From positions 1 through 35,579 of the forward strand of contig JAFGYE010000003.1 of assembly GCA_016936255.1 (NCBI GenBank): a stretch of DNA of 35,579 nt. Direction: 5' to 3'. The notes beneath the pieces are model-generated. The model saw only the letters and a list, made by a program, of their open reading frames with translations. It ran no database searches and was not told where the DNA came from. Source of the DNA: Marinifilaceae bacterium. Its GTDB lineage: Bacteria > Bacteroidota > Bacteroidia > Bacteroidales > Marinifilaceae. This document shows, in pieces, positions 23,518 through 32,400 of this stretch. Made by a program: the position numbers and the translations under genes. The first letter of the stretch is position 1. Each line of letters opens with the position of its first letter.

Positions 23518-23533
23518 AAGGTTTAAAGTGAAT
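23518..23533 (-). promoter_or_regulatory. conserved leader box of the giant curlin genes (copy 1)
   Basis: The 16 bases AAGGTTTAAAGTGAAT (plus-strand reading) next to a T6 run lie 15 bases before the curlin ATG and recur unchanged before the other giant curlin at 25501-25516. It is in the 5' untranslated part, so it may be a shared ribosome-loading or stability element. Confidence 0.5.
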
Positions 23534-23662
23534 TAATTTTAAAAATCAATTTTAAAGGTTTAAGAGCTCTGACTGATCTAATAATGCACTTATAGCATCC
23601 TTCGATCTTTTTATCTAAATTAAGCAAAAGCCTTTCCAACCACTCATGTTTTTACACAAACG

Positions 23663-23677
23663 TCACTGATTCAGTGA
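23663..23677. promoter_or_regulatory. palindrome upstream of the first giant curlin
   Basis: TCACTGATTCAGTGA is a perfect 7+1+7 palindrome about 160 bases before the curlin start, in the non-coding region between the two curlin genes. Operator candidate. Confidence 0.4.
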
Positions 23678-23733
23678 TTAAACCAAGTCTCTTTTATGCT
23701 AATATTTATTCATTCTAAAAAAGAATAAGAAAA

Positions 23734-23751
23734 CTTAAACAAAAGTTTAAG
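23734..23751. repeat. hairpin CTTAAAC-aaaa-GTTTAAG
   Basis: A perfect 7-bp stem with a 4-base loop in the curlin intergenic region (349 bases in all, otherwise featureless apart from the palindrome, leader box and terminator). It could be a protein site or processing hairpin. Confidence 0.35.
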
Positions 23752-23772
23752 GTGTCTTAAATACAGGAAATT

Positions 23773-23813
23773 AAAAAACCGTCAAAATCGAATAAAAATC
23801 CAAATTTGACGGT
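23773..23813 (-). terminator. terminator of the second giant curlin
   Basis: ACCGTCAAA (23778-23786) pairs with TTTGACGGT (23805-23813); on the minus strand a run of six T follows. The loop is long (18 bases). Confidence 0.75.
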
Positions 23814-23852
23814 CTTAAATATTATAATTCAATCAGATATTCTGATTACTAA

Positions 23853-25484
23853 TTAGAACCCATTGTACTGACTAACAGTGGCTGAATTTCCATTTCCATA
23901 TTGAGAAACAAACGAAGAGTGACCATAACCATTTTGGTAAACACTTACGAAATTGTTACTTCCTACTTGTTGTGTATAAGATACATTTTCAGCACCAACC
24001 TGAGTTGTAAATGCTACATTATTTTCTCCAAACGCCTGAATAGAAACAGCTGCGTTGTCATCACCATATTGCTGAATTAAAGCGAAACTATTATCCACTT
24101 CATATTGACCAATTCCTGCTGCATTACCATTACCAACCTGAATGATACCTGCAAAAGTATTACCTGTTGCAAATTGTTCAATATATGCATAGTTTTCGTC
24201 GCCTATTTGTGCAACACCTGCATAACTGCCAAAATTTTCTACCTGAAGAATTTCAGCCTCATTAAATTTACCATCTTGTCCAATATATGCATTGTTAAAC
24301 GCCCCGTCAACCTGAGTTATTTTGGCATCATTTCCTTTGCCATACTGCTCAACATCAGCTGCATTAGACCAACCACGTAATTGGTATACAGAAGCTTCAT
24401 TCATCTTGCCTCTTTGTGTTACAACAGCGTTATTAAAGATTCCACCATCCTGAAGTATTTCAGCAGTATTTCTTCTTCCTTGTTGAGAAATCAGACTACG
24501 ATTAAAAGCTCCATCAAGCTGTGCAACAGAAGCTTCATTTCCACGTCCTCTTTGATTAATGGCTGCAAAGTTGGCAAAACCACCATCTTGCTCAGTTACT
24601 GCAACATTATTTTTCCCCTTTTGCATAACTGCAGATTTATTAAAAAATCCTCCATTCTGAAAAGCATATGCCTCATTGAATTTGCCTTCCTGATCCACAT
24701 CAATTTTATTAAAAATACCACCTACTTGTTTTGTCCATACAAGGTTATTTTTACCTTTTTGCATAACAACTGAACTATTCCCTGCTCCAAAAAACTGATC
24801 AACAAATGCGTAATTCATAGATCCATTCTGAGAAACTTCAGCATTATTACGATGTCCCATAAATTGATTAACCAGACCATAGTTAGCAAATCCTCGTTGG
24901 GATACAAGTGCTGAATTTCTAGTTGTTAGTGTTTGATAAATGTTTGCATTATTTAAAACACCCCATTGACTTATGGTTGCCTCATCATACCGACCACCTG
25001 TTTGCATTACATTAGCCGAATTTAAAAATCCAAACTGGAACACATCTGCAGTTTCATGATAACTTAAAAATTGACTGATAACAGACATATTAAGAAATCC
25101 AAATTGATCTACGTCTGCCTTATTGTAACTTCCCCAAAATTGAGAAATATAAGATGCATTAAATCCTAACTGATCAACCTCTGCAAGATTATAACTTCCA
25201 ACTTGTAAAGCTCTTGAAAAATTAGTCACAGACTGAGTTGCATAATACTCATTCCCTACACCATACTGATCTAGAAATGACATGTTTAGAAATCCGTATT
25301 GCTTAACGTCAGCGATATTATCGGTCCCATTTTGATAAATGTCATTGATATTCAGAACACCTACTTGTTCTACTGCAGACAAATTGTCATTACCAACTTG
25401 GTTAACGCTGGATTGGTTGATTTGGGCAAACGAAACTACCCCAGTACATAGTACTGCTAAAAAGATGAATAAAATCTTTTTCAT
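23853..25484 (-). CDS. giant curlin (CsgA-like), 543 aa
   Basis: Signal peptide 1-20 (MKKILFIFLAVLCTGVVSFA), then again about 46 curlin steps: NQVGNDN, EQVGVLN, DQFGFLN, MQKGKNN, NQRGRGN, TQRGKMN, QQYGDDN, SQYGNGN. In the middle third two step types alternate strictly. One is a seven-residue basic kind (QKGKNN, QEGKFN, QRGRGN, QQGRRN, QRGKMN, QYGKGN). The other is an eight-residue kind with Gly and an aromatic (QVGGIFN, QNGGFFN, QDGGFAN, QLDGAFN, QDGGIFN). In a solenoid this puts Lys/Arg on one edge and Phe on the other. The last 129 residues have no Lys or Arg. Likely a second major subunit or partner of the 547-aa curlin, transcribed from its own leader. Confidence 0.88.
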   Translation of the reverse strand: MKKILFIFLAVLCTGVVSFAQINQSSVNQVGNDNLSAVEQVGVLNINDIYQNGTDNIADVKQYGFLNMSFLDQYGVGNEYYATQSVTNFSRALQVGSYNLAEVDQLGFNASYISQFWGSYNKADVDQFGFLNMSVISQFLSYHETADVFQFGFLNSANVMQTGGRYDEATISQWGVLNNANIYQTLTTRNSALVSQRGFANYGLVNQFMGHRNNAEVSQNGSMNYAFVDQFFGAGNSSVVMQKGKNNLVWTKQVGGIFNKIDVDQEGKFNEAYAFQNGGFFNKSAVMQKGKNNVAVTEQDGGFANFAAINQRGRGNEASVAQLDGAFNRSLISQQGRRNTAEILQDGGIFNNAVVTQRGKMNEASVYQLRGWSNAADVEQYGKGNDAKITQVDGAFNNAYIGQDGKFNEAEILQVENFGSYAGVAQIGDENYAYIEQFATGNTFAGIIQVGNGNAAGIGQYEVDNSFALIQQYGDDNAAVSIQAFGENNVAFTTQVGAENVSYTQQVGSNNFVSVYQNGYGHSSFVSQYGNGNSATVSQYNGF

Positions 25485-25500
25485 GGTTTGTAAATTTTTT

Positions 25501-25534
25501 AAGGTTTAAAGTGAATAGATCAGGTCACCCTGAT
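25501..25534 (-). promoter_or_regulatory. conserved leader box (copy 2) and adjoining hairpin
   Basis: AAGGTTTAAAGTGAAT at 25501-25516 repeats the leader box of the other giant curlin. Directly beyond it ATCAGG (25519-25524) pairs with CCTGAT (25529-25534) around a 4-base loop. This is the 5' leader of the 543-aa curlin transcript. Confidence 0.45.
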
Positions 25535-25807
25535 TTAAAAGTTTTACTAATTTGGTTGTTGATTGATTTTTACTTGATAATTTATGTTTTATGTTTTTAA
25601 ATTCTAATTAAAAGTAAATAGATCTATTGAATTTATAATATTAGATTACATCAAACATCAAAATAATATGATGAATATAACCAAGAAATTGATGAATATG
25701 AATCAAAGTTTTAAATTCAACATAAAAGGTTAATGAAAATTAAACTTAATGATGTAAATTGTTGATTGCAATATATTTACATGCAATTGGACGAGAATAA
25801 CTCAAAC
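25535..25807. other. AT-rich upstream region of the second giant curlin
   Basis: No frame of interest. It must hold the promoter of the 543-aa curlin gene, because csgG upstream ends in a strong terminator. No good TAnnTTTG box was found on the minus strand, so control may depend on an activator or another sigma factor. Confidence 0.4.
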
Positions 25808-25836
25808 AAAAAAAGGGCTGGATAAATATCCGGCCC
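25808..25836 (-). terminator. terminator of the csgEFG operon
   Basis: GGGCTGGATA (25815-25824) pairs with TATCCGGCCC (25827-25836), one G-U pair, terminal bases forming the loop; seven T follow on the minus strand. Confidence 0.85.
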
Positions 25837-25857
25837 CGTTAACAACTTGTTACTATT

Positions 25858-27321
25858 TTATTCAGTAGATGTAGACTGACTTTCTACTTTTTTTTGTATT
25901 TTTTCTTTTCTGTTTTTTTTCTTCTTATTTCTATCCCAAATCTTATCAAAATAGAAATTCAAGCCGATTTTCCCTTCCCAAAAATAATCATTAAAATTTC
26001 CTTGTTTCAATCCATCTATATTGTCATTGAATATATAATGATTCAATACAGACAAATTCAAGCCAATACGATCATTAAATAAAAATTCCACCCCAACTCC
26101 ATATAATGCCTGAGTATATATGGAATTTGAAAGATCTATAGTATAGATAGATTTTTCATGTTCCGAAAAAACACCCAAGCCACCTTCAATATACGGAGTC
26201 CAATCTTTATAAGGTAATAAACGATATTTAGCCGTTATATCCAGAGAATTATAAGTTCTTTGAAAATAATTTGTTGTTGCAAGATCTCCCCGGCTAAAAT
26301 TAAGTCCAAACTGCAATGCTGTTTGAGTATCGTACAATAAAGACACACCAGCCATTGCTTCCATCTCTGTGTGCTTATAATCTCCCATATACAACCATGA
26401 TCCGCCATTAAAACCTAAACCAAATTTACGGCGACGTGGGGTAACTAACTGATCAAAGAAATCAGCTCCCTGATTATCCTCTTTCCCTTCAACATATTTT
26501 GTTATTACATCTGAATTAACATCTTCCGGATTCTTCAAATCCCAAAGACCTTCAATTACTCCTTCAATAATTAATGACTCTACAGCTTTCTCTATTGCTT
26601 CTTTCACAGCCATTTCAGATGGTTCATTATAGGTGAAACCAACCTCAGCCTCAAGCAGACGTTTGAACTTAACATATCGAAAAATACTAGCATCCAATTT
26701 TTGAGAAAGAATCATTTTTGAAGTATACACAGTCTTTAGAATTCGACCATTACTTGTAGAAATAGCCCGAAGATAAACTGTTACCCTATCTTGCCGATAT
26801 TGACCAGAAGCACCAGCACCAAAATACTTTAATCCAGCACCACCAGTCAGAACATTGGCATCGTAACTAATAACACCACCTTCCAATACCAACCCGGCAA
26901 ACAAAAGAGGTGGCAATAATTGAGAACTTTCATTCTGACCGGCATAATTTGCACGGCTTGATCGTATAATTTTCCTTTCATTCAATAAATTAGATAAACC
27001 TTCTCTTTCAATAGGAATAAACCAACCCGATTCTTCAATTGCTTTTAAGAGTATTGATGTGGTTCCCTGAGTAACCGCAGTCGACCAATTGGCTCCATTA
27101 TCTGAAGGTTTGTATTGCCCGGTCTGATCGCGAAATTTATACACTGCAGCAACCATCTTTTCTTTTGGCTCAGGTAAGCCAACCAAACTTTTCCTTGCTG
27201 GCGTTTCGGCTCCAATTTCTGCTCTTTGTTCACTTAAAGGCTGATTAAAATATGGAACACATCCATTGATGAGAGGCAGTAAAATTAAAATACTATAGTA
27301 GTGGCGTATACATTTAAACAT
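25858..27321 (-). CDS. csgG: CsgG curli secretion channel with C-terminal beta-barrel domain
   Basis: 487 aa; E. coli CsgG has 277. Lipobox LINGC makes Cys21 the lipidated residue. Residues about 30-265 are CsgG: LPEPKEKMVAAVYKFRDQTGQYKPS, WSTAVTQGTTSILLKAIEESGWFIPIEREGLSNLLNERKIIR, VLEGGVISYDANVLTGGAGLKYFG and RQDRVTVYLRAISTSNGRILKTVYTSK. CsgG forms a nine-fold pore in the outer membrane through which curlins leave. About residues 280-460 are an added outer-membrane barrel of OmpA/PorT type (KFGLGFNGGSWLYMGDY ... YRLLPYKDWTPYIEGGLGVF ... GKIGLNFYF), followed by a Lys-rich tail. It is the last gene of the unit, 28 bases after csgF. Confidence 0.95.
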   Translation of the reverse strand: MFKCIRHYYSILILLPLINGCVPYFNQPLSEQRAEIGAETPARKSLVGLPEPKEKMVAAVYKFRDQTGQYKPSDNGANWSTAVTQGTTSILLKAIEESGWFIPIEREGLSNLLNERKIIRSSRANYAGQNESSQLLPPLLFAGLVLEGGVISYDANVLTGGAGLKYFGAGASGQYRQDRVTVYLRAISTSNGRILKTVYTSKMILSQKLDASIFRYVKFKRLLEAEVGFTYNEPSEMAVKEAIEKAVESLIIEGVIEGLWDLKNPEDVNSDVITKYVEGKEDNQGADFFDQLVTPRRRKFGLGFNGGSWLYMGDYKHTEMEAMAGVSLLYDTQTALQFGLNFSRGDLATTNYFQRTYNSLDITAKYRLLPYKDWTPYIEGGLGVFSEHEKSIYTIDLSNSIYTQALYGVGVEFLFNDRIGLNLSVLNHYIFNDNIDGLKQGNFNDYFWEGKIGLNFYFDKIWDRNKKKKNRKEKIQKKVESQSTSTE

Positions 27322-27349
27322 ATATAGGGAATTAGCGGGTAATTATTTA

Positions 27350-27772
27350 TTAATAACTGGGAATAACAATATTTGTAAAATTTCCGTTTGTGATATCACT
27401 TACATTCACAGTAACACCACTGGCATCTTCGGAAATATCCACCTTGTAATTTCCAAGATTATACGAACCGGTTTCAAGTTGATTGTTATCGCCAAAAATA
27501 GAGTTAACCAATTTACTTGATAATTGATTCAAAATTTGTCGGTTCAGATTATCCTGAAAATCATCCAACGGATCATTATTTAATGCACTATCCGCATTTG
27601 GATCTTCAATTCTATTTTGCTGGGTAGCAGAATTCAATAACCAATTGTAATTGTACTGATCACCCCCAAAAGATGAATTTATTGGTTTATACACAAAATC
27701 CTGAGCCATAGATTCTGTTGAGAATAACAAACTCAGAAAAGACAAAACAAATACTATTTTTATAATATTCAT
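27350..27772 (-). CDS. csgF: CsgF curli assembly protein
   Basis: 140 aa, normal size. Signal peptide to about residue 23 (SMAQ). The mature start DFVYKPINSSFGGDQYNYNWLLNSATQQN is the CsgF hallmark; in E. coli this segment inserts into the CsgG pore and forms a second constriction, while the rest holds the nucleator at the surface. LETGSYNLGNYKVDI near the end also fits the family. It lies 17 bases after csgE. Confidence 0.93.
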   Translation of the reverse strand: MNIIKIVFVLSFLSLLFSTESMAQDFVYKPINSSFGGDQYNYNWLLNSATQQNRIEDPNADSALNNDPLDDFQDNLNRQILNQLSSKLVNSIFGDNNQLETGSYNLGNYKVDISEDASGVTVNVSDITNGNFTNIVIPSY

Positions 27773-27789
27773 GGTTCACAGTTTAAAGT

Positions 27790-28302
27790 TCAAAACATTC
27801 CCGTTCCCTGTTGATCTTCATCCTCAAGTTGGGCATTCATTTTTTCGTAATTATTTAAAAATTGCATCGCCATTTGATTGGCATATTGGGACATTTGTTC
27901 CAACACTTCATAGCGTGGCTGAACTCTTTGTTTAAATACTTCATTATCATTTACCAAAACAATAATCTGAGTTGCCAGGCCTGGTAAAACCATTTCTTTA
28001 ATCGTGATGGTGAAATTTTTCGCTTTTTGAGGCGCGATCCAAACGGAAAAAAACATATCATAGAAATCACGCCCTACTTTGGTAATTGTTTCATCCATAA
28101 CCAAACCATCAACTTCCATTTCAGAACCTACATTTTCATAGACCGTATTTTTTTCGACAATATCATCAAGTGTTTGTTGAAGTATTTTTAATGTTTTTAT
28201 TGAGTCACTCACATCTTCTGTTTCCTGCCCCTTCGTTTCCGTGAGAGGAACAAAAAACATAAAAAGAAAAATTAATAGTAAAACCCTATAAAAATATCTC
28301 AT
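27790..28302 (-). CDS. csgE: CsgE curli secretion specificity factor
   Basis: 170 aa from the ATG at 28302, which puts the signal peptide (RYFYRVLLLIFLFMFFVPLTETKG) at the N-terminus; an ATG nine codons upstream is less likely. The core GLVMDETITKVGRDFYDMFFSVW ... FTITIKEMVLPGLATQIIVLVNDNEVFKQRVQPR matches CsgE (E. coli [36 protein letters not shown]). CsgE caps the CsgG channel on the periplasmic side and selects curlins. It has a longer C-terminal helix and acidic tail than E. coli CsgE (129 aa). Confidence 0.92.
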   Translation of the reverse strand: MRYFYRVLLLIFLFMFFVPLTETKGQETEDVSDSIKTLKILQQTLDDIVEKNTVYENVGSEMEVDGLVMDETITKVGRDFYDMFFSVWIAPQKAKNFTITIKEMVLPGLATQIIVLVNDNEVFKQRVQPRYEVLEQMSQYANQMAMQFLNNYEKMNAQLEDEDQQGTGMF

Positions 28303-28401
28303 TTGAATTTCAATAAAATCAATGATCATTACAACATAAATATATCATTTCTAAATTTAATATCATAACAATACCAAATTCAATAGACTACTCTTAAGGA
28401 A

Positions 28402-28427
28402 TCTTAACTTTTGTTAACCAGTTAAGA
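28402..28427. promoter_or_regulatory. 8-bp inverted repeat between porP/sprF and csgE
   Basis: TCTTAACT (28402-28409) and AGTTAAGA (28420-28427), 10-base loop, in the 175-base gap between the two genes. No T run, so a weak processing or operator site is more likely than a terminator. Confidence 0.35.
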
Positions 28428-28477
28428 ATAATTAAACTCCAACAACCTGACTGTTAACAATATTCCATTCATTCATC

Positions 28478-29497
28478 TTAAAATTTAGGACATCGAATAG
28501 CACGTATTCTTCTTTTCTTTCTTAAAAAATGAGTTCCCGAACAAGAAGATTTTGCCTTTCCCAATAAATAGCTAAGTGATATCTCGTGAGCTCCTGAATT
28601 TGTTTTCACCAAATTAGACACCACATAATCATAGGAATAACCAATTCTAATTTTATCAGTTTGGTAACCAATCAAAAAAATGAATGCATCAAAATCGAAG
28701 GAAAGATTATGACGAAACCAAGCACCAACAACCCAGTTATTTCTGGATAAATACATCCCGTAATTTATTTGCTCAAAATTCAATTGCCGTTGATACAATA
28801 TATTTGGCGAAATTGTATAATTGCTCTTCATTAAACCACGAGAATATCCCATCGAAATATTTGCTCCTGCATGTACTGTATATTTACGAGGTAAAACCGC
28901 TGCATTTTGTTCTGAATTAAAAGCTTCATTAGGTTCTGATAGATGATCAATTACACCTCCAAAATAAATACTTTTGTAATTCACGATGATGCCCATGGAA
29001 AAATCCCAGTACGATTTGCTCAAATTGCTTGGCTGAACTTCTCTGGAAGGATAAATCACTCCATACAATGGATCTATCATATCTGAAAACACAAATGAAC
29101 TCCAATCCAATTTCCGTTGAATATAACCAGCCTTGAATCCAACATTCATTGATAGATTTCGATTAATATCCAAGGAGTATGAATACATTCCGGAAGCTGT
29201 GATTGTTTTAATTGCTCCTTGTCCCTGATTATCCTGAAGAATTAATATTCCCAGTCCTCCATTCATCAAATCAACAAATTGATCATAGGAAGCACTATAA
29301 GTAACAAAAGGGCGATTATTCTGAGGCCATTGATTCCGATATGACATTCCTAAAGTTGGAACATACTCTGATCCTGCAAAGGCAGGATTAAGATAAAGCC
29401 GGTTTGCGTAAAACTGAGAGAACTCAACGTCCTGAGCCTTGACCAATGAAGTCAAAAACAAACAACAAACGATATAAATAAACCTCCATTTTACCAT
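28478..29497 (-). CDS. PorP/SprF family T9SS-associated outer-membrane protein
   Basis: 339 aa. Signal peptide to residue 21 (TSLVKA/QD). The mature start DVEFSQFYANRLYLNPAFAGSE is the signature of PorP/SprF, and the body is a beta-barrel with repeated short strands. The C-terminus (SGTHFLRKKRRIRAIRCPKF) has the basic stretch and Cys often found in these proteins. PorP/SprF proteins hold type B-sorted T9SS substrates (such as SprB) at the cell surface. The gene starts one base after the stop of the giant T9SS type B protein, so the two are almost certainly translated together and act as a pair. Confidence 0.9.
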   Translation of the reverse strand: MVKWRFIYIVCCLFLTSLVKAQDVEFSQFYANRLYLNPAFAGSEYVPTLGMSYRNQWPQNNRPFVTYSASYDQFVDLMNGGLGILILQDNQGQGAIKTITASGMYSYSLDINRNLSMNVGFKAGYIQRKLDWSSFVFSDMIDPLYGVIYPSREVQPSNLSKSYWDFSMGIIVNYKSIYFGGVIDHLSEPNEAFNSEQNAAVLPRKYTVHAGANISMGYSRGLMKSNYTISPNILYQRQLNFEQINYGMYLSRNNWVVGAWFRHNLSFDFDAFIFLIGYQTDKIRIGYSYDYVVSNLVKTNSGAHEISLSYLLGKAKSSCSGTHFLRKKRRIRAIRCPKF

Positions 29498-29498
29498 T

Positions 29499-32400
29499 TT
29501 ATCTAATTAAAGAAACATTTCCATCCTGACGAACTTTCCCATTAACAATCAAGATCCAAACATATACTCCTGTATTTGCTTTCTTCCCTTTATAGGTACC
29601 ATCCCAACCCTGCCCCAAATCAGTAAATGTATAAATCAGCTCCCCCCAACGATTGTATATAAACATCTCAATATCTTCACCAGCAATATCACCTGTAATT
29701 AACGGACCAAAAGTATCATTGACACCATTTCCGTCAGGTGTGAAAGCATTAGGAACAAATATTCGATACCGATCAACATAAACCATGATGGAATCCATCC
29801 CTCTGCAGCCATGCATGTCTGTATATTCCAGAAAGTACTTTCCTTCTTCAGTTACCGTATAAGTTGAGGCCGTAGTGCCATCCTGCCATAAATAATTGCC
29901 TGGTAAGAACCTCACATCTATTGAGGGTGATAATATTTTTGATTCGGTGTAAAATATTGTTGTATCCATTCCTAAATCAAAAAATGGCTTATCATGAACA
30001 GTAAAATCAATCACCGAGGAATTAGCGCATCCATTTTCTATTTTAGCAAAATAACTTTCATTGGAACGAATTGTTAGTTTAAGTGGATTTAAAACAGGAA
30101 GAAGTAAATCAACATCTTCATACCAACTTACCGTAACAGATATATTTGATGTTACCTGATTATTAAGCGCAGTCAGATCATAATTCACAACCTCTCCTGT
30201 TCCCAAAACATCCTCACACAATTCTATACTTAGATCATTTGCTTCCGGCAATGGGTTAACTATGAAATTTAATCTTCCAGTATTATCGCATGAACTCGCA
30301 TTAGTGGCAAGGGCATAATATGAACTTTGATTAAAGATCGTTACATCCGCAGGATTTACTACAGGAATATTCAATTGGTCATCTTCGAACCATTGCACAT
30401 TTGCAGCAGGATCGTTACTTACCTGCAAATTGTAATTGGTAAGGTTTATTCCAGACAATGAGGAAGATCCAAAACTCTCTTCACAAACTACCTCGTTAAC
30501 ATTTGTGGTTTGAGGCAAGGCTAAAATAGCAAATGATAGTTCTGCAAAATTCTCGCAGACACCATTCCAAACTCTTGCGTAATATACATCTCCGTCTGAG
30601 ATCAGAACATTTTGAGTATTTAAAACAGGATTGGAATAAGTTGCTTCAGAATACCAAATAATTGTACTGGTTGCTGATGTTGTAATATCAGAATAGTAAT
30701 CATTCAAATTTTCTCCTCTCACTTGCCTGGAATTGAAAACATCTTCACATAAGGAGACTTGATGGTTTTGAGCTTCAGGCAAGGCATTGATTGCAAAATC
30801 AATTCTTCCAACATTACTCTCCACACCAAAACTTACACGAACAAAAAAACTGTCTCCATTGGAAATGGCTGTGTTCATAGGATTTGGAACTGGCAAACTC
30901 AAGGCTAAATCAAAAAACCATTCTTTAACTGTTCCCGGATCATTGTTTACTGCAGGCTCTAATTGAGACAGATCATAGGATGTCAGTAAACCACTTCCCG
31001 CAACATCTTCACATAACTCAACCTGCAAATTATTTGCTTCAGGTAAATTTCGAACAGTAAATGTTATAATTGCAGAGTTTTGGCAAGTACCGTCATCCAC
31101 TAAGGCATAATAATTGTCTCCTGTTGTTACACTTACATTATCGGGAGTTAACACAGGAATTGAATGCAAAACATCTTCATACCACGATATTGAATTGCTT
31201 GAAACCAGTGAATTATAAGCTAACAAATTTATTCCTGTCGCCAAACCTGTTCCAAAAGTGTCTTCCCAAACCTCAACAGTTTGATTGACAGCACCGGGTA
31301 ATGAATTAACGGTATAAGTAACGGTGGCAACATTCGTATTAAAGGCATCGCTTATTGATGCAAAAAAACGATCGTCATTTGCAGCAATTACATTTGCAGG
31401 GTCAGGAATTACATTCGTGGGTAATCCATTGGGTTCTGTTGGCCAATCACTATACCATGCAAATGAATCACCATTTCCTTCATTAATTTGATTCTCAAGT
31501 AAATTTAAATCAACCAAAGCAGTACCGGTTCCAACAACATCTTCACATACAACGGGAAATACATTTCTGGCAATTGGTGTGTTAACCACTGAAAAATCAA
31601 CAGTTGCAACATTTGAACATGTTCCATTCGAAACCAAAACATAAAAAACATCACCATCTGCAACATCTTGATTTGTTGGATCAGGAACCAAATTTGTAAG
31701 ACCAAGATCTAAGTACCAATCAATTGAGTTTGATTGCCCGCCAAGTATCATATTATTGTGAAAACTTAAATCTACGCCAAGAGAAATCATAGATCCGGGC
31801 ACATCTTCAAATTCAACAATACTTTGGTTATTCGCAATTGGTAAAGCAAGAACCGTGTAGGCAACTGTGGCCGTATTCGACTCGCCGGCACTTTGAACAA
31901 GAACATAAAACACCTGCCCGCTTGTGACACTTACATTTGAAGGGTTTGCTACAGGAGTTAATAATGTGGCATCTGTAAACCAATTTACGCTACTAGCTGT
32001 TCCTCCATTTACAGCACTATTAAGCAACAACAAATCAATATTAGATGCAATCCCACTTCCAAACACATCCTCGCACACATCTATATCTAAATTATTTGCA
32101 ATTGGCGATGATCGTATTGTGAACTTGATACTTCCGCGATTTAAACATGATCCATTGTCAATATATGCGTAAAAAACTTCCTGATCATTCACAACAAGGT
32201 TAGTTGTATTTACAATTGGATTTGTTAATGCTGCATCAAAATACCATACGATATTATTTGATCCCGCAACCTGTATATTATAGGATGTTAAATCAACACC
32301 CGAAGCTGTTCCTGAACCAAAACTATCTTCCCAAATTTGAATAGAAACATCATTCCCCTCGGGAAGTGTCTCAATAGTGTAAGTAACAGTGGCAATACTT

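Noticed and set aside
24105-24773. Open frames on the plus strand (91 and 130 aa) opposite the 543-aa curlin
   Set aside because: They are antisense shadows produced by the repetitive codons of the curlin gene; they have no family resemblance.
21860-25484. CRISPR-like periodicity of about 33-36 bases
   Set aside because: The period follows the 11-residue curlin step in an intact reading frame; units are degenerate and there are no constant repeats with unique spacers.
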